From: Macrostomum hystrix
Taxonomy: Eukaryota > Platyhelminthes > Macrostomidae
DNA: 64,000 nucleotides
Direction: 5' to 3'
NCBI GenBank assembly: GCA_950097015.1
Contig: CATNEN010000039.1
Location: 18,655,501 to 18,719,500, forward strand
Below are positions 33,001-57,732 of this stretch, piece by piece. The first letter of the stretch is position 1, and each line of letters begins with the position of its first letter. The notes under the pieces are model-generated. The model was not told the origin of the DNA and searched no databases. It worked only from the letters and a program-made list of their open reading frames with translations. The position numbers were made by a program, and so were the translations under genes.

Positions 33001-36000
33001 TTTACCTAGTACAAAAAATAATTGTGCACATATTCATTACACAAATGTCTAAGAAAGCTGTGCATGATGTAGAAATTAAGATTTATTTTTTTATCACTAA
33101 GTTGTGAATTTTAATTTAGGGTGTAAGGTACTAGTGTTAGGACCTTCCAATTATTTCTGCACAGTGTTCATTCCACAAATTTTGTTCTAGCTGCAGGGAC
33201 TTGTTGTTTCCTTAAGATTTGGATTTTAAGACTTTCGTCGATAAGAAAAAAATTCTCTAGTCTTTTCAGATTGATTTTCTCCTTGCTAAATTCATACATT
33301 ATTATTCACCACAGGCTTCATCCACTACATACTAAGCCTGCTGCACATTCCTGTGCACATTCGCGAAGTATGCGTCTTCTTGGCGCCAATTTTCAGTGGC
33401 ATGACAGCAATTGCCACCTACCTGCTGACTAAGGAGCTTTGGAATGGCGGTGCTGGATTGTTTGCCGCATGCTTCATCGCTATTGGTCAGCATTTATTCC
33501 AATGTTTTTTTGCTTACATTTAAGTTCAGGAGTATAAAAGTTTGACCCAGAAGGTGTTTAGCTCGAATTTCTGTAGAAATTGTAATTATCATTATAATTC
33601 ATAGCTGGAATCGCAGCAGGATTCGTAGCTAGAATCGAAGCAGGATTTTTAGCTAGAATCGTAGCCAGAATCGCAGCAGGATTCATAGCTGGAATTGCAG
33701 CAGAAATCGTAGTTAAAATGGCAGCAGAATCCATACTTGGAATCGCAGCAGGAATCGTAGCTAGAATCGCAGCAGAATCTATACTTGGAATCGCAGCGGG
33801 ATCCATACTTGGAATCGCAGCAGAAATCGTAGCTAGAATCTCAGCATTATCCATTGCTGGAATCGCAGCAGGAATCGTAGCTAGAATCGCAGCAGAATCT
33901 ATACTTGGAATCGCAGCGGGATCCATACTTGGAATCGCAGCAGAAATCGTAGCTAGAATCTCAGCATTATCCATTGCTGGAATCGCAGCAGGAATCGGAA
34001 CTAGAATCGCCACAAATCATAGCTGAGATCGCAGCAGCAAACTTACTATCGTTTAACCATACTGACTACCATTTCAATTAACCCAGTGCCCGGTTACATC
34101 AGCCGCTCCGTAGCCGGCAGCTACGACAATGAGGGTATCGCCATATTCGCCCTAATGTTCACCTACTATCTGTGGATTAAAGCCGTTAAGACTGGCACCA
34201 TCTTCTGGGCGGCCATGGCCGCAGTGTCCTATTTCTACATGGTTGGTGCCTGGGGCGGCTACGTGTTCATCATCAACCTGGTCCCGCTGCACGTTTTCGT
34301 GCTCCTAGTGATGCAGCGCTACTCAGCCAAGATTTATGTCGCCTATACTACATTCTTCATCTTGGGCCTACTGCTTAGCATGCAGATTCCGTTTGTTGGC
34401 TTTCAACCGATTCGCACTAGCGAACACATGGCCAGCGCCGGCGTGTTTGTTCTGCTTCAGGCTTATGCCGCCCTGCGCTATTTGCAGCACAGCCTAACTA
34501 AGAGCCAGTTTAGGCACTTCTTCTTCTTGGCTGCTGTAAGATCATTGTTCTTTATTATAATGGGATTTTTTAGCTAATCTGAGCCTCTTGAGCCCCATAT
34601 CTTTTGATTGTTAATCCTAAAATCCATAGCTTATTAATCCACTAATCCATAGGTTGATAATCCACCGATACATGGGTTGATAATCCTCTAATCCATTGTT
34701 TATCAGTTTACTAATCCATAGGCTTATAATGCACTAATGAATGGGTTGATAATCCACTATCCATGTGTTTATTATCCACTAATCGATGGGTTGATAATCC
34801 ACTAAAGCATGGGTTGATAATCCGCCAATACAGGGGTTGATAATCCACCAATACAGGTTGATAATCCACCGATACATCGTTGATAATCCTCTAATCCATT
34901 GTTTATCACTTTACTAATCCATGTGTTGATTATCCACTAATCGATGGTTTGATTATCCACTAATCGATGGTTTGATTATCCAATAATCGATGGGTTGATT
35001 ATCCACTAATCGATGGTTTGATTATCCAATAATCGATGGGTTGATTATCCACTAATCGATAGATTGATTATCCAATAATCGATGGGTTGATTATTCAATA
35101 ATCGATGGTTTGATTATCCACTAATCGATGGGTTGATTATTCAATAATCGATGGGTTGATTATTCAATAATCGATGGTTTGATTATCCACTAATCGATGG
35201 GTTGATTATCCAATAATCGATGGTTTGATTATCCAATAATCGATGGGTTGATTATTCAATAATCGATGGTTTGATTATCCACTAATCGATGGGTTGATTA
35301 TTCAATAATCGATGGGTTGATTATTCAATAATCGATGGTTTGATTATCCACTAATCGATGGGTTGATTATTCAATAATCGATGGTTTGATTATCCACTAA
35401 TCGATGGGTTGATTATCCACTAATCGATGGTTTGATTATCCACTAATCGATGGGTTGATTATCCACTAATCGATGGGTTGATTATCCACTAATCGATGGG
35501 TTGATTATCCAATAATCGATGGGTTGATTATCCACTAATCGATGGGTTGATTATCCCCTAATCGATAGGTTGATTATTCAATAATCGATGGGTTGATTAT
35601 TCAATAATCGATGGTTTGATTATCCACTAATCGATGGGTTGATTATTCAATAATCGATGGTTTGATTATCCACTAATCGATGGGTTGATTATCCACTAAT
35701 CGATGGGTTGATTATCCACTAATCGATGGGTTGATTATCCACTAATCGATGGGTTGATTATCCAATAATCGATGGGTTGATTATCCACTAATCGATGGGT
35801 TGATTATCCCCTAATCGATAGGTTGATTATTCAATAATCGATGGGTTGATTATCCCCTAATCGATGGGTTGATTATCCCCTAATCGATGGGTTGATAATC
35901 CACTAATCCATGGGTTGATAATCCACTAATCCATGGGTTGATAATCCACTAATCTATTGTGGATTCTATGAAGCTATGAAGCACACTTCATAGGTCGTTA

Positions 36001-39000
36001 ATCAATTAACCAATGAGGCAGTTAGTATAATACTCAACAAAGTCATTTAGTATTAGCACACTAATCAACTGGTTACCAAGTATTTTAGCCCTGTCTACGC
36101 GTTTAAAACGCACTAATAATCCCTTTCACTTACTTATATTATTGTTTCAACTCAGATCGCATCAGCTGGTCTAGTGTTCGCCGCTGTTGTTGCCCTCACC
36201 TACCTGGGCTACGTGGCCCCATGGAGCGGCCGTTTCTACTCTCTTTGGGACACCGGCTATGCCAAGATTCACATCCCGATCATTGCTAGCGTGTCCGAGC
36301 ATCAGCCAACGCCATGGGTTAGCTTCTTCTTCGATTTGCACATCCTAGTTTGCGTTTATCCAGCCGGCGCCTGGTTCTGCATCCGCGAATTAAACGACGA
36401 ACGCGTTTTCATAGTGCTGTACGCCATCTTTGCCTCCTATTTCGCTGGCGTTATGGTCCGCCTGATGCTAACCCTGACACCCTGCGTCTGTGTACTGGCG
36501 GCCATCGCCTTCTCTCGCCTATTCGACATCTATTTGAAGGACGAAGCTGAGCCCGGCTCTGCTACTGTCGGCGATTCTGGCGCCGCTTCTATTGGCGCCG
36601 GCGCTACTGGCGCCGCTACCGTCGGCGGCAGTAATCGACGCCAGCTCGCATCGGCCGTGTCAGCCTCGTCAGCTTCGTCTGTGTCCGCTTCGCCTACTGG
36701 CGCCGGCTCGTCGGATTCTCGCGGTCTCTACGACAAGCCTAAGACTAAGCAGAGAGGCGACAGCGGCTCCTCCGCTGTTAGCGCCGCTGGACAGCAGGTC
36801 AGCTTTGGCGCCTCATTTAGGGATTGTCTGACTCGATTTCTGTTTTCCTATATCCTTCGTATTTTAAACCATAATTTTTCCCTAATCGTTATGGTAAATA
36901 CACCTCCCCAATCCCTATTCCTCAGATTTAATTGTCCGGAATCCGAGCCGTCCGGTTGAATTCTCATTTTTCCAGATCATCAAGGTGCAAACGGTTATCC
37001 TAGATCCTCAGATTTAAGCCTCCATTATCCCAGATCCTCAGATTCAAGCCTCCATTATCCCAGATCCTCAGATTTAAGCCTCCATTATCCCAGATCCTCA
37101 GATTTAAGCCTCCATTATCCCAGATCATCAGATTCAAGCCTCCATTATCACAGATCCTCATATTCAAGCCTCCATTATCCCAGATCCTCAGATTCAAGCC
37201 TCCATTATCCCAGATCCTCATATTCAAGCCTCCATTATCCTAGATCCTCAGATTCAAGCCTCCATTATCCCAGATCCTCAGATTCAAGCCTCCATTATCA
37301 CAGATCCTCAGATTCAAGCCTCCATTATCCCAGATCCTCAGATTCAAGCCTCCATTATCCCAGATCCTCATATTCAAGCCTCCATTATCCTAGATCCTCA
37401 GATTCAAGCCTCCATTATCCCAGATTCTCAGATTCAAGCCTCCATTATCACAGATCCTCAGATTCAAGCCTCCATTATCCCAGATCCTCAGATTCAAGCC
37501 TCCATTATCCGTTTAAACGTTACTTTCGTATCCTTGATCCTTAAAACCAAATTCCTTAGCAAATTGTCAACAATTTCTTGGAAATACCGCAGGGCGATCG
37601 TCGCGACGATGAAGTGATCGGCATGAATGTGAAGTCCATAGTCCTGCTAGTGTTTGTCGTTGTCATCCTGCTATTCTGCATGCACTGCACCTGGGTCACC
37701 TCCAATGCCTACTCATCGCCTAGCATTGTGCTGGCTAGCTACAACCAGGACGGTTCCAGGGTCATTCTTGACGACTTCCGTGAGGCATACTATTGGCTGC
37801 GCAGAAATACGCATGATCGTGCCCGCGTTATGAGTTGGTAAGCTTGTCATTGTACACATGAACTAATTCAATTATCTCCCTATAATAGATTCTACAGATT
37901 ACTCTACATAATTACTCTCCTATTTCATTTTACTCAATTTCTCATTGACCCGATCACTTATTACCGAATTCCTCATTACCTAGTTCCCCATCACTCGATT
38001 TCTCATCACTCAAATTCCCCATTACTCAATACCCCATTACCTTACTCCCCATTACTCAATTCCCCATTACTCAATTCCCCATTACCTAGCTCCCCATTAC
38101 TCAATTCCCCATTACCTAGCTCCCCATTACTCAATTCCCCATTACCTAGCTCCCCATTACTCACTTCCCCATTACACAATACCCCATTACCTAGCTCCCC
38201 ATTACGTAGCTCCCCATTACCTAGCTCCCCATTACCTAGCTCCCCATTACCTAGCTCCCCATTACCTAGCTCCCTAATACTCAATTCCCCATTACTAAAT
38301 TCCCCATTACTCAATTTCCCATTACTCAATTCCCTATTACTCAATTTCCCATTACTCAATTCCCCATTACTCAATTCCCTATTACTAAATTCCCGATTAC
38401 TAAATTCCCCATTACTCAATTTCCCATTACTCAATTCCCTATTACTCAATTCCCCATTACTAAATTCCCCATTACTCAATTCCCCATTACTAAATTCCCC
38501 ATTACTCAATTCCCTATTACTCAATTTCCCATTACTCAATTCCCTATTACTCAATTCCCCATTACTCAATTCCCGATTACTAAATTCCCCATTACTCAAT
38601 TTCCCATTACTCAATTCCCTATTACTCAATTCCCCATTACTCAATTCCCCATTACTCAATTTCCCATTACTCAATTCCCTATTACTCAATTCCCCATTAC
38701 TCAATTCCCCATTACTCAATTCCCCATTACTAAATTCCCCATTACTCAATTTCCCATTACTCAATTCCCTATTACTAAATTCCCGATTACTAAATTCCCC
38801 ATTATTCAATTTCCCATTACTCAATTCCCTATTACTCAATTCCCCATTAGTAAATTCCCTATTACTCAATTCCCCATTACTCAATTCCCGATTACTAAAT
38901 TCCCCATTACTCAATTTCCCATTACTCAATTCCCTATTACTCAATTCCCCATTACTCAATTCCCCATTACTCAATTTCCCATTACTCAATTCCCTATTAC

Positions 39001-39881
39001 TCAATTCCCCATTACTCAATTCCCCATTACTCAATTTCCCATTACTCAATTCCCTATTACTAAATTCCCGATTACTAAATTCCCCATTACTCAATTTCCC
39101 ATTACTTTCCCCCATTACCTAGCTCCCAATTCCCTGGTTTCCAATTAACTGGTCCCCCATTACTCAACCGATTACTGAACTATTGCTCATTCAAGTAACT
39201 ATGCTAGTCTTGACCATTTAACCAAACAGGTGGGACTATGGCTACCAAATTGCCGGCATGGCGAATCGTACCACCCTAGTTGACAATAACACCTGGAATA
39301 ATAGCCACATTGCCCTAGTTGGCAAGGCTATGGCTAGCAATGAGACTGAGGCCTATAAGATTATGCGCATGCTGGATGTAGACTATGTACTAGTGATATT
39401 CGGCGGTGTTATTGGCTACTCAGGCGACGATATTAACAAATTCCTGTGGATGGTTCGCATCGCTGAAGGCGAACATCCGCGCGACATCAAAGAGAGCGAC
39501 TATTTCACGCCGCAGGGCGAGTATAAGATTGACGGCTCGGCTTCTCAAACTATGCTCAACTCGCTAATGTACAAGATGAGCTATTATAGATTCGGAGAGA
39601 TGCAGACTGACTTTCGGACACCGCCAGGCTACGATAGAACTCGCAATGCCGAGATTGGGCGCAAGCATTTCACACTGAAGCACCTGGAGGAGGCATTTAC
39701 GTCCGAGCACTGGATGGTTCGCATCTACAAGGTTAAACAGCCTCCGAATCGGGACAAAATCGAGCAACCGAAGTCGCGAGTTCGAGTCTTCAATTCGCGC
39801 AAAACGCTTAGCAACAAAGTTGGCACGCTGCGCGCCAAGCCCACTGTTGTTCGGGGCAGGAAACCGGCTAGGAATCGTTGA
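30019..39881 (+). CDS. STT3B: STT3B-type catalytic subunit of oligosaccharyltransferase, 6 exons
   Basis: Exons: 30019-30301, 33315-33485, 34087-34535, 36156-36797, 37593-37837, 39230-39881 (phases 1, 1, 0, 0, 2), giving 813 residues against roughly 826 in human STT3B. The enzyme transfers the lipid-linked glycan to Asn in N-x-S/T sequons in the ER lumen. Diagnostic motifs are [10 protein letters not shown] (first DxD-like site, ~44-53), [16 protein letters not shown] (second acidic loop), SVSEH (346-350), SWWDYGYQI (WWDYG at ~597-601) and [15 protein letters not shown] (DK-type motif). Many hydrophobic segments match the family's membrane core. The sequence is closer to STT3B than STT3A ([54 protein letters not shown]). 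A Ser/Ala/Gly-rich loop (~430-515) replaces the family's variable linker. The exon 4 donor at 36798 (gtcagc) is my choice; a gtaaat at 36894 is an in-phase alternative. The start is set by homology, with the frame open upstream to an acceptor at 29955. Confidence 0.95.
30375..31915. mobile_element. Long-TIR foldback element in STT3B intron 1
   Basis: The left end (30377-30480: gcttattcccatggtcctgt ... ttctgcttatccacatagca) is repeated in reverse complement at 31800-31914 (ending ggaccatgggaataagc), giving arms of ~105 bp. The interior contains the second MITE copy and a C/T-rich stretch (31430-31610). No transposase was recognised. Confidence 0.65.
30681..31278 (+). mobile_element. MITE-like element, copy 2, nested in the foldback element
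   Basis: Same element and orientation as 28436-29097, about 60 bp shorter through small deletions. Starts taatgtatcatcaaccaaac and ends gtttggttgatgttacatta. aatag occurs on both flanks, a possible target-site duplication. Confidence 0.75.
31916..33314 (-). mobile_element. Inverted copy of the PBS-like repeat region, and the rest of STT3B intron 1
   Basis: At 32045-32215 the minus strand repeats the acaactttggtggca motif (read on + as gttaccaaagttgtcgtagg, gccaccaaagttgttgcagg, atcaccagagttgtc), matching 28165-28420 in the opposite orientation. The remaining intron is AT-rich with no gene. The element's limits are unclear. Confidence 0.35.
33600..34025. repeat. Minisatellite with 120-bp higher-order unit in STT3B intron 2
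   Basis: Basic units of ~20 bp (core gctagaatcgcagcaggaat). A 120-bp block is repeated exactly: 33781-33840 equals 33901-33960. The core resembles the 10540-11145 array. Confidence 0.93.
34620..35960. repeat. 23-bp minisatellite in STT3B intron 3
   Basis: Tandem copies of ttgattatccactaatcgat plus ggg/ggt, with ccaataa, tcaataa and cccctaa variants recurring in ordered blocks (for example 35480-35590 and 35720-35840), i.e. higher-order duplication. The left end is diverged (tgataatcc variants). Confidence 0.95.
36985..37512. repeat. 30-bp minisatellite in STT3B intron 4
   Basis: About 17 copies of a unit with core cccagatcctcagattcaag followed by cctccattat. The core is shared with the 41371-42575 array. 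Confidence 0.95.
38035..39105. repeat. 15-bp minisatellite in STT3B intron 5
   Basis: About 70 copies of ctcaattccccatta with single-base variants (t for c, taaattc, ctagctc). The 357-residue minus-strand ORF here is a period artefact. Confidence 0.95.
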
Positions 39882-40157
39882 TAATAATAATCCCATTGTG
39901 CGGATTAGTGCGGGATTTCCGTGTTTAGAATTGTTATTAGATAGACTTCGCCTAAGGTTAGTTTATTTCTATTTCATTCATCTCTAAGTTCCTATTTGTG
40001 TCTCTGCCTATCTAGTTCTTTTGTTTACTTGTTTAGCTTCGTTTCTGTTGTTCGCGTCTGCTTGTTTTCGCCGGTTAACAAAAAAGCTGCAAATGCCTAA
40101 TTAAAAAAACGTTTTTCCTACCTACCTTTGTACTCCAACTGCTTAACTACAGAACCA

Positions 40158-40163
40158 AATAAA
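40158..40163 (+). other. STT3B polyadenylation signal
   Basis: AATAAA lies 277 bp after the stop codon; a second one follows at 40171. Confidence 0.5.
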
Positions 40164-40179
40164 AAAACTAAATAAATAG

Positions 40180-40939
40180 GACACTTCATTCTTTGTCATT
40201 CCTCGTAGTTTGTTGTCTATTGAAAATAAATTGCTTCGAATTGCTTTAGATACTACTTATCATTGAGTAGTAGTAGTGCATCGGATGCTTGATAGACAGA
40301 ACACTATCCTATTATACGGGGTAAAAAAGTTCTTAGCCATTATTAATTATATAGCTTCAAGTGCAACCCTCTGTCTGTTGTCCTTCGTCAGAAAGGCAAA
40401 ATATCCCTTAAAATGTTATATTTTCCTTTGCCTCTATCGTTGCTTTTTATTGCCTAATAGGATTTAATCACAGTAAACAGAAAAATAATTTGTCTAACCT
40501 TTGTTCGGATAAAAACTAAAACTTTTGTTCGTGTGCCAATTGTCCCTTTTGAGAAAGATTGGAATCCATTAAAACTCATACGTGTATCCTAGCACAAGAG
40601 TTTACTGTTCTCTTTTTATTTAGAAAAAATTACTTTTTATGTTTCTTAGCACACTATTAATTATCTTCGGGTTCAAGACCTTCTGCTAGCTTCTGTCCTT
40701 GTTGTTCAGTTTCTGCTCTTCTGTCTTTTTTGGAATATAATTAACAATATACTTTAGGTTATGTGTAAAAGCAAAATAATGCATTGTCAAAATTTGTTTT
40801 AAATATGCAAATAAACAAGATCTAATGGGAATGTTGCGCGTTTGCGCGTTTTTCTGTCACTAGTTATAATTAAGAAATTGTAAAACTGATTTCGAGCTTT
40901 CTTTATTCATTTTTGTGTGCTAAAAATTTTTAAGGACAT
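40180..40939. other. Intergenic stretch downstream of STT3B
   Basis: AT-rich; no gene or array seen. Confidence 0.5.
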
Positions 40940-41370
40940 CTTTTATCCTCCTCATTTGGAGTTACCTAATCTCCCAAATCCTCATTTTGACTTACCTAAT
41001 CTCCCAAATCCTCATTCTGAGTTACCTAATTTCCCAAATCCTCATTTCGAGTTACCTAATCTCCCAAATCCTCATTTTGACTTACCTAATCTCCCAAATC
41101 CTCATTTCGAGTTGCCTAATCTCCTAAATCCTCATTTCGAGTTACCTAATCTCCTAAATCCTCATTTCTAGTTACCTAATCTCCCAAATCCTCATTTCGA
41201 GTTGCCTAATCTCCCAAATCCTCATTTCGAGTTACCTGATCTCCCAAATCCTCATTTCGAGTTGCCTAATCTCCCAAATCCTCATTTGGAGTTACCTAAT
41301 CTCCCAAATCCTCATTTAGAGTTACCTAATCTCCCCTATCCTCATTTGGAGTTACCTAATCTCCCCTAAC
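40940..41370. repeat. 30-bp minisatellite, left block
   Basis: About 14 units with core gttacctaatctcccaaatc followed by ctcatttcga. It passes directly into the next array, which has the same period and a related unit. Confidence 0.93.
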
Positions 41371-42575
41371 CTTCTTTTTGAGTTATCCAACCTCCCAGAT
41401 CCCCAGATTGAGTTATCCAACCTCCCAGATCCCCAGATTGAGTTATCCAACCACTCAGATCCCCAGATTGAGTTATCCAACCACTCAGATCCTCAGATTG
41501 AGTTATCCAACCACTCAGATCCTCAGATTGAGTTATCCAACCACTCAGATCCTCAGATTGAGTTATCCAACCACTCAGATCCTCAGATTGAGTTATCCAA
41601 CCACTCAGATCCTCAGATTGAGTTATCCAACCTCCCAGATCCCCAGATTGAGTTATCCAACCTCCCAGATCCCCAGATTGAGTTATCCAAACTCCCAGAT
41701 CCTCAGATTGAGTTATCCAACCTCCCAGATCCCCAGATTGAGTTATCCAACCACTCAGATCCTCAGATTGAGTTATCCAACCACTCAGATCCTCAGATTG
41801 AGTTATCCAACCTCCCAGATCCTCAGATTGAGTTATCCAACCTCCCAGATCCTCAGATTGAGTTATCCAACCTCCCAGATCCTCAGATTGAGTTATCCAA
41901 CCTCCCAGATCCTCAGATTGAGTTATCCAACCTCCCAGATCCTCAGATTGAGTTATCCAACCACTCAGATCCTCAGATTGAGTATATCCAACCACTCAGA
42001 TCCTCAGATTGAGTTATCCAACCTCCCAGATCCCCAGATTGAGTTATCCAACCTCCCAGATCCTCAGATTGAGTTATCCAACCTCCCAGATCCCCAGATT
42101 GAGTTATCCAACCACTCAGATCCTCAGATTGAGTTATCCAACCACTCAGATCCTCAGATTGAGTTATCCAACCACTCAGATCCTCAGATTGAGTTATCCA
42201 ACCTCCCAGATCCTCAGATTGAGTTATCCAACCTCCCAGATCCTCAGATTGAGTTATCCAACCTCCCAGATCCTCAGATTGAGTTATCCAACCTCCCAGA
42301 TCCTCAGATTGAGTTATCCAACCTCCCAGATCCTCAGATTGAGTTATCCAACCTCCCAGATCCTCAGATTGAGTTATCCAACCTCCCAGATCCTCAGATT
42401 AAGTTATCCAACCTCCCAGATCCTCAGATTGAGTTATCCAACCTCCCAGATCCTCAGATTGAGTTATCCAACCTCCCAGATCCTCAGATTGAGTTATCCA
42501 ACCTCCCAGATCCCCAGATTGAGTTATCCAACCTCCCAGATCCTCAGATTGAGTTATCCAACCTCCCAGATCCCT
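41371..42575. repeat. 30-bp minisatellite, right block (~40 units)
   Basis: Units with core gagttatccaacctcccaga followed by tcctcagatt; a ccactcaga variant occurs in runs. It keeps one 30-bp register apart from a single inserted base near 41985, which causes the overlapping 399- and 194-residue false ORFs. Confidence 0.95.
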
Positions 42576-43736
42576 AGGTTGGCTCAGACTTAATGAGTTT
42601 CAGTCGTAAAACTTTTCGTGATAAAAAATTGTCATTAGTTGCAAGTTGGCAGCAATCCTGCCAAATGCCTTATCTACGTATCTTTCATATATTTTTTCTA
42701 AACTACAAACTAGGCTAGTTGGTATCTATTTTTATAAGCTTACATTTAAATGTACCTTTAAAAAGTAGAAAATGTTAGTTCGATTTCAAACAATGAAGCA
42801 TACAAGTCTGGTTGAAGAAAATAAAGAGCGGATTGTGCAATTAATAACGCTTTTCTGATAGTGAAATTAGCAACAGTTAATTAAATATGGTACATGATTG
42901 TTGAGGTGTGTAAGAGTTCAGCATTGGATACTGCAGTTAACCGCTACCCACTACATAGTGCAGAAATTGTCATAGTGTCAATGGTTTAATCATGTACATT
43001 GTGTACTGTACAGTGCATTAGAAAATGTACTAATAAGTGTATTCTAAAGACAACAATAAGTCAGCTATGGTTGTCAAATTTTGATTGACATAAACATAAA
43101 CTAATTTCTACTAGCGTATTTTGACATCTGCAAGTGGAAAAGCTTCCACTATGAGAATAAATAAACGAAACGATGTTACATAATCTCGTAATCTATATGG
43201 CTCATTCATTGCGGAAAGGAAAACACTAATTATGAAAACAGGCGACATCACAATTGGGTAAGCGTAACCGTAATACAGTAAGTAAAGAGGTTTAATTAAT
43301 CACAAAATTTTCACATGTGTAAGTAACTAATAAGTGGAACGTTAAACTGTTTCAACTTGTAAACATTTGATTTCTAAAAGACTGACGATTACCAAATTAA
43401 TGCATTTTCTAATAATCCTAGTTTGCTTATTTAAAACCAGAGGTGTCAATAGCCTTCCTCCACAATCATTATCTTATCTCTCCTGAGTCATATCTCTCCC
43501 GTCTCTCATCTCACCCTTTTCTAATCTCTCCCTTTTCTCATCTCTCCCTTATCTCATCTCCCCTGAGTCATATCTATATCGTGTTTCATCTCACCCTCAT
43601 CTCATCTCTCCGTTATCTCATCTCTCACCTGCCTCAACTCCCCAGTAAATAGGGCCCGCTATCGTTTTTTGACTGTCTATGGCCCCCAAGGTACACAAGG
43701 TTGCCGACCCGAATTCTAAAGCGAATGCTTTGCTCG
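42576..43736. other. Interval between the minisatellite and the zinc-finger gene 3' end
   Basis: No gene seen. 43450-43640 is a loose ctcatctctccc/tctcatctcaccct low-complexity stretch. The 3' UTR of the minus-strand zinc-finger gene should lie here. Confidence 0.5.
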
Positions 43737-56557
<12,821 letters not shown>

Positions 56558-56635
56558 TTCAACAAGTTCAGGTGTGTGTGTGTGTGGATTTGGAATAATT
56601 AACAAAAATGTCGCTAACAAGCTATTTTCCACTGA

Positions 56636-56874
56636 TTAGCTTTCAGGATGTTTTTTCGGAAAATGTTGATTCTCCAAGTCTCTAAACTTTGTTTCTCTCA
56701 GCATAAAATTTCTGCATCGTTTTTTGTAACAATGAAAGCAGACACGTTTGAAATTAAGCCCCTGAAACTTGGTGTGATGAGTTTTCTGCTTTTTGGATTC
56801 ATTTTTAATGAAACAGAGACGACACTGCAGGCACCTGGTGTGTTTTATAACAATGCCTTCAAAATTGCTGGAAA
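56636..56874 (-). CDS. Cys/His/Lys-rich small open frame, doubtful
   Basis: Minus-strand frame after a possible acceptor (catatttccag, ending ~56870): RCLQCRLCFIKNESKKQK, then RVCFHCYKKRC and HFPKKH before a stop. The cysteine pairs suggest a metal-binding module, but spacing fits no C2H2 finger well, there is no ATG, and base composition is AT-rich. It could be a transposon-derived fragment or chance. It lies just upstream of the zinc-finger gene's first known exon on the same strand. Confidence 0.2.
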
Positions 56875-56889
56875 TATGCAACAAAAAGC

Positions 56890-57356
56890 AAACACTATAG
56901 CCTTGAGCAGAATGTATTGATTATAGCTATGTGACTAGTTTTACCTGGCAAATCAGCACATTTTCACAGTTCTAGTGTGACACTGTCTTAAGGCCAATGC
57001 GGAGGTGCTCAAAAAACTATTTAATTTTCTAAGTTAAAACAAATATCTAATCTTCATTCTAAGATTCTTAAACACACACTTAAGCAGTTTGAAATAAGGA
57101 GTTACTACACTTTATAGCGGATCGCAACTAGACTTAAAATACCCACTAACAGTTTGTTAGATTACTTGCAGGCACTGACACACACTATCGCGTTGTTGTC
57201 TATTTACACTGAATTATACTTATCAACTTTGAATTAAACACTCGTTTAATTTAATTCTGTCTCCACTGTCAACTAGGCCGACTACTCTCTCGGCAGAAGA
57301 ATTCTCGGCAAAACTTCTACTTGATTTTATGAGCAGGGTGTGAGTCAACTATTAGC
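56890..57356. other. Interval upstream of the zinc-finger gene
   Basis: AT-rich; no gene or array. A promoter or further 5' exons may lie here but none is visible. Confidence 0.4.
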
Positions 57357-57732
57357 TGCCAGTGTTAATAATAATAATAATAATTGCAGGAGGGCTGCGG
57401 GCAATGGCACATCATTTGGTGACACTAGACCCGCAGCCAGCGAGGAGGCAATTCTGACCATTTCGCTGACTCCTGAGCACACACACACTCAGATACTCAG
57501 ATACTCAGATACTCAGGCACACGCTCACACAGGTGTGTACATCTGCCCTGACTTTCTCATCGTCAGGCAGTGTACATTCTCACTGTGCCTTGGAGGTTGG
57601 CCCTCAAGGGGCGTAAATTGCACGACAAGCCCCCAAGCCTTCTCTCCGCGGCTGCGCCCCAAATGAATGTGGCCTCGCCGCGGAATCGAGCTTAGGGACC
57701 TTGGTGCGAGAGGCAAACGCGTCAACCGTGTT
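57357..57732 (-). mobile_element. SINE family 1, full-length copy with (ATT)n tail
   Basis: On the minus strand: tRNA-like head (gacgcgtttgcctctcgcac ... aagctcgattccgcggcgag), body and a tail gcaattattattattattatt-like (read on + as aataataataataattgcag). gtgtta flanks both ends, a possible short target-site duplication. An internal agtatctg run has three copies. Confidence 0.88.

Noticed and set aside
38042-39115. 357-residue minus-strand frame (SNGEL repeats)
   Set aside because: The 15-bp period is divisible by three, and it lies in an STT3B intron between well-supported exons.
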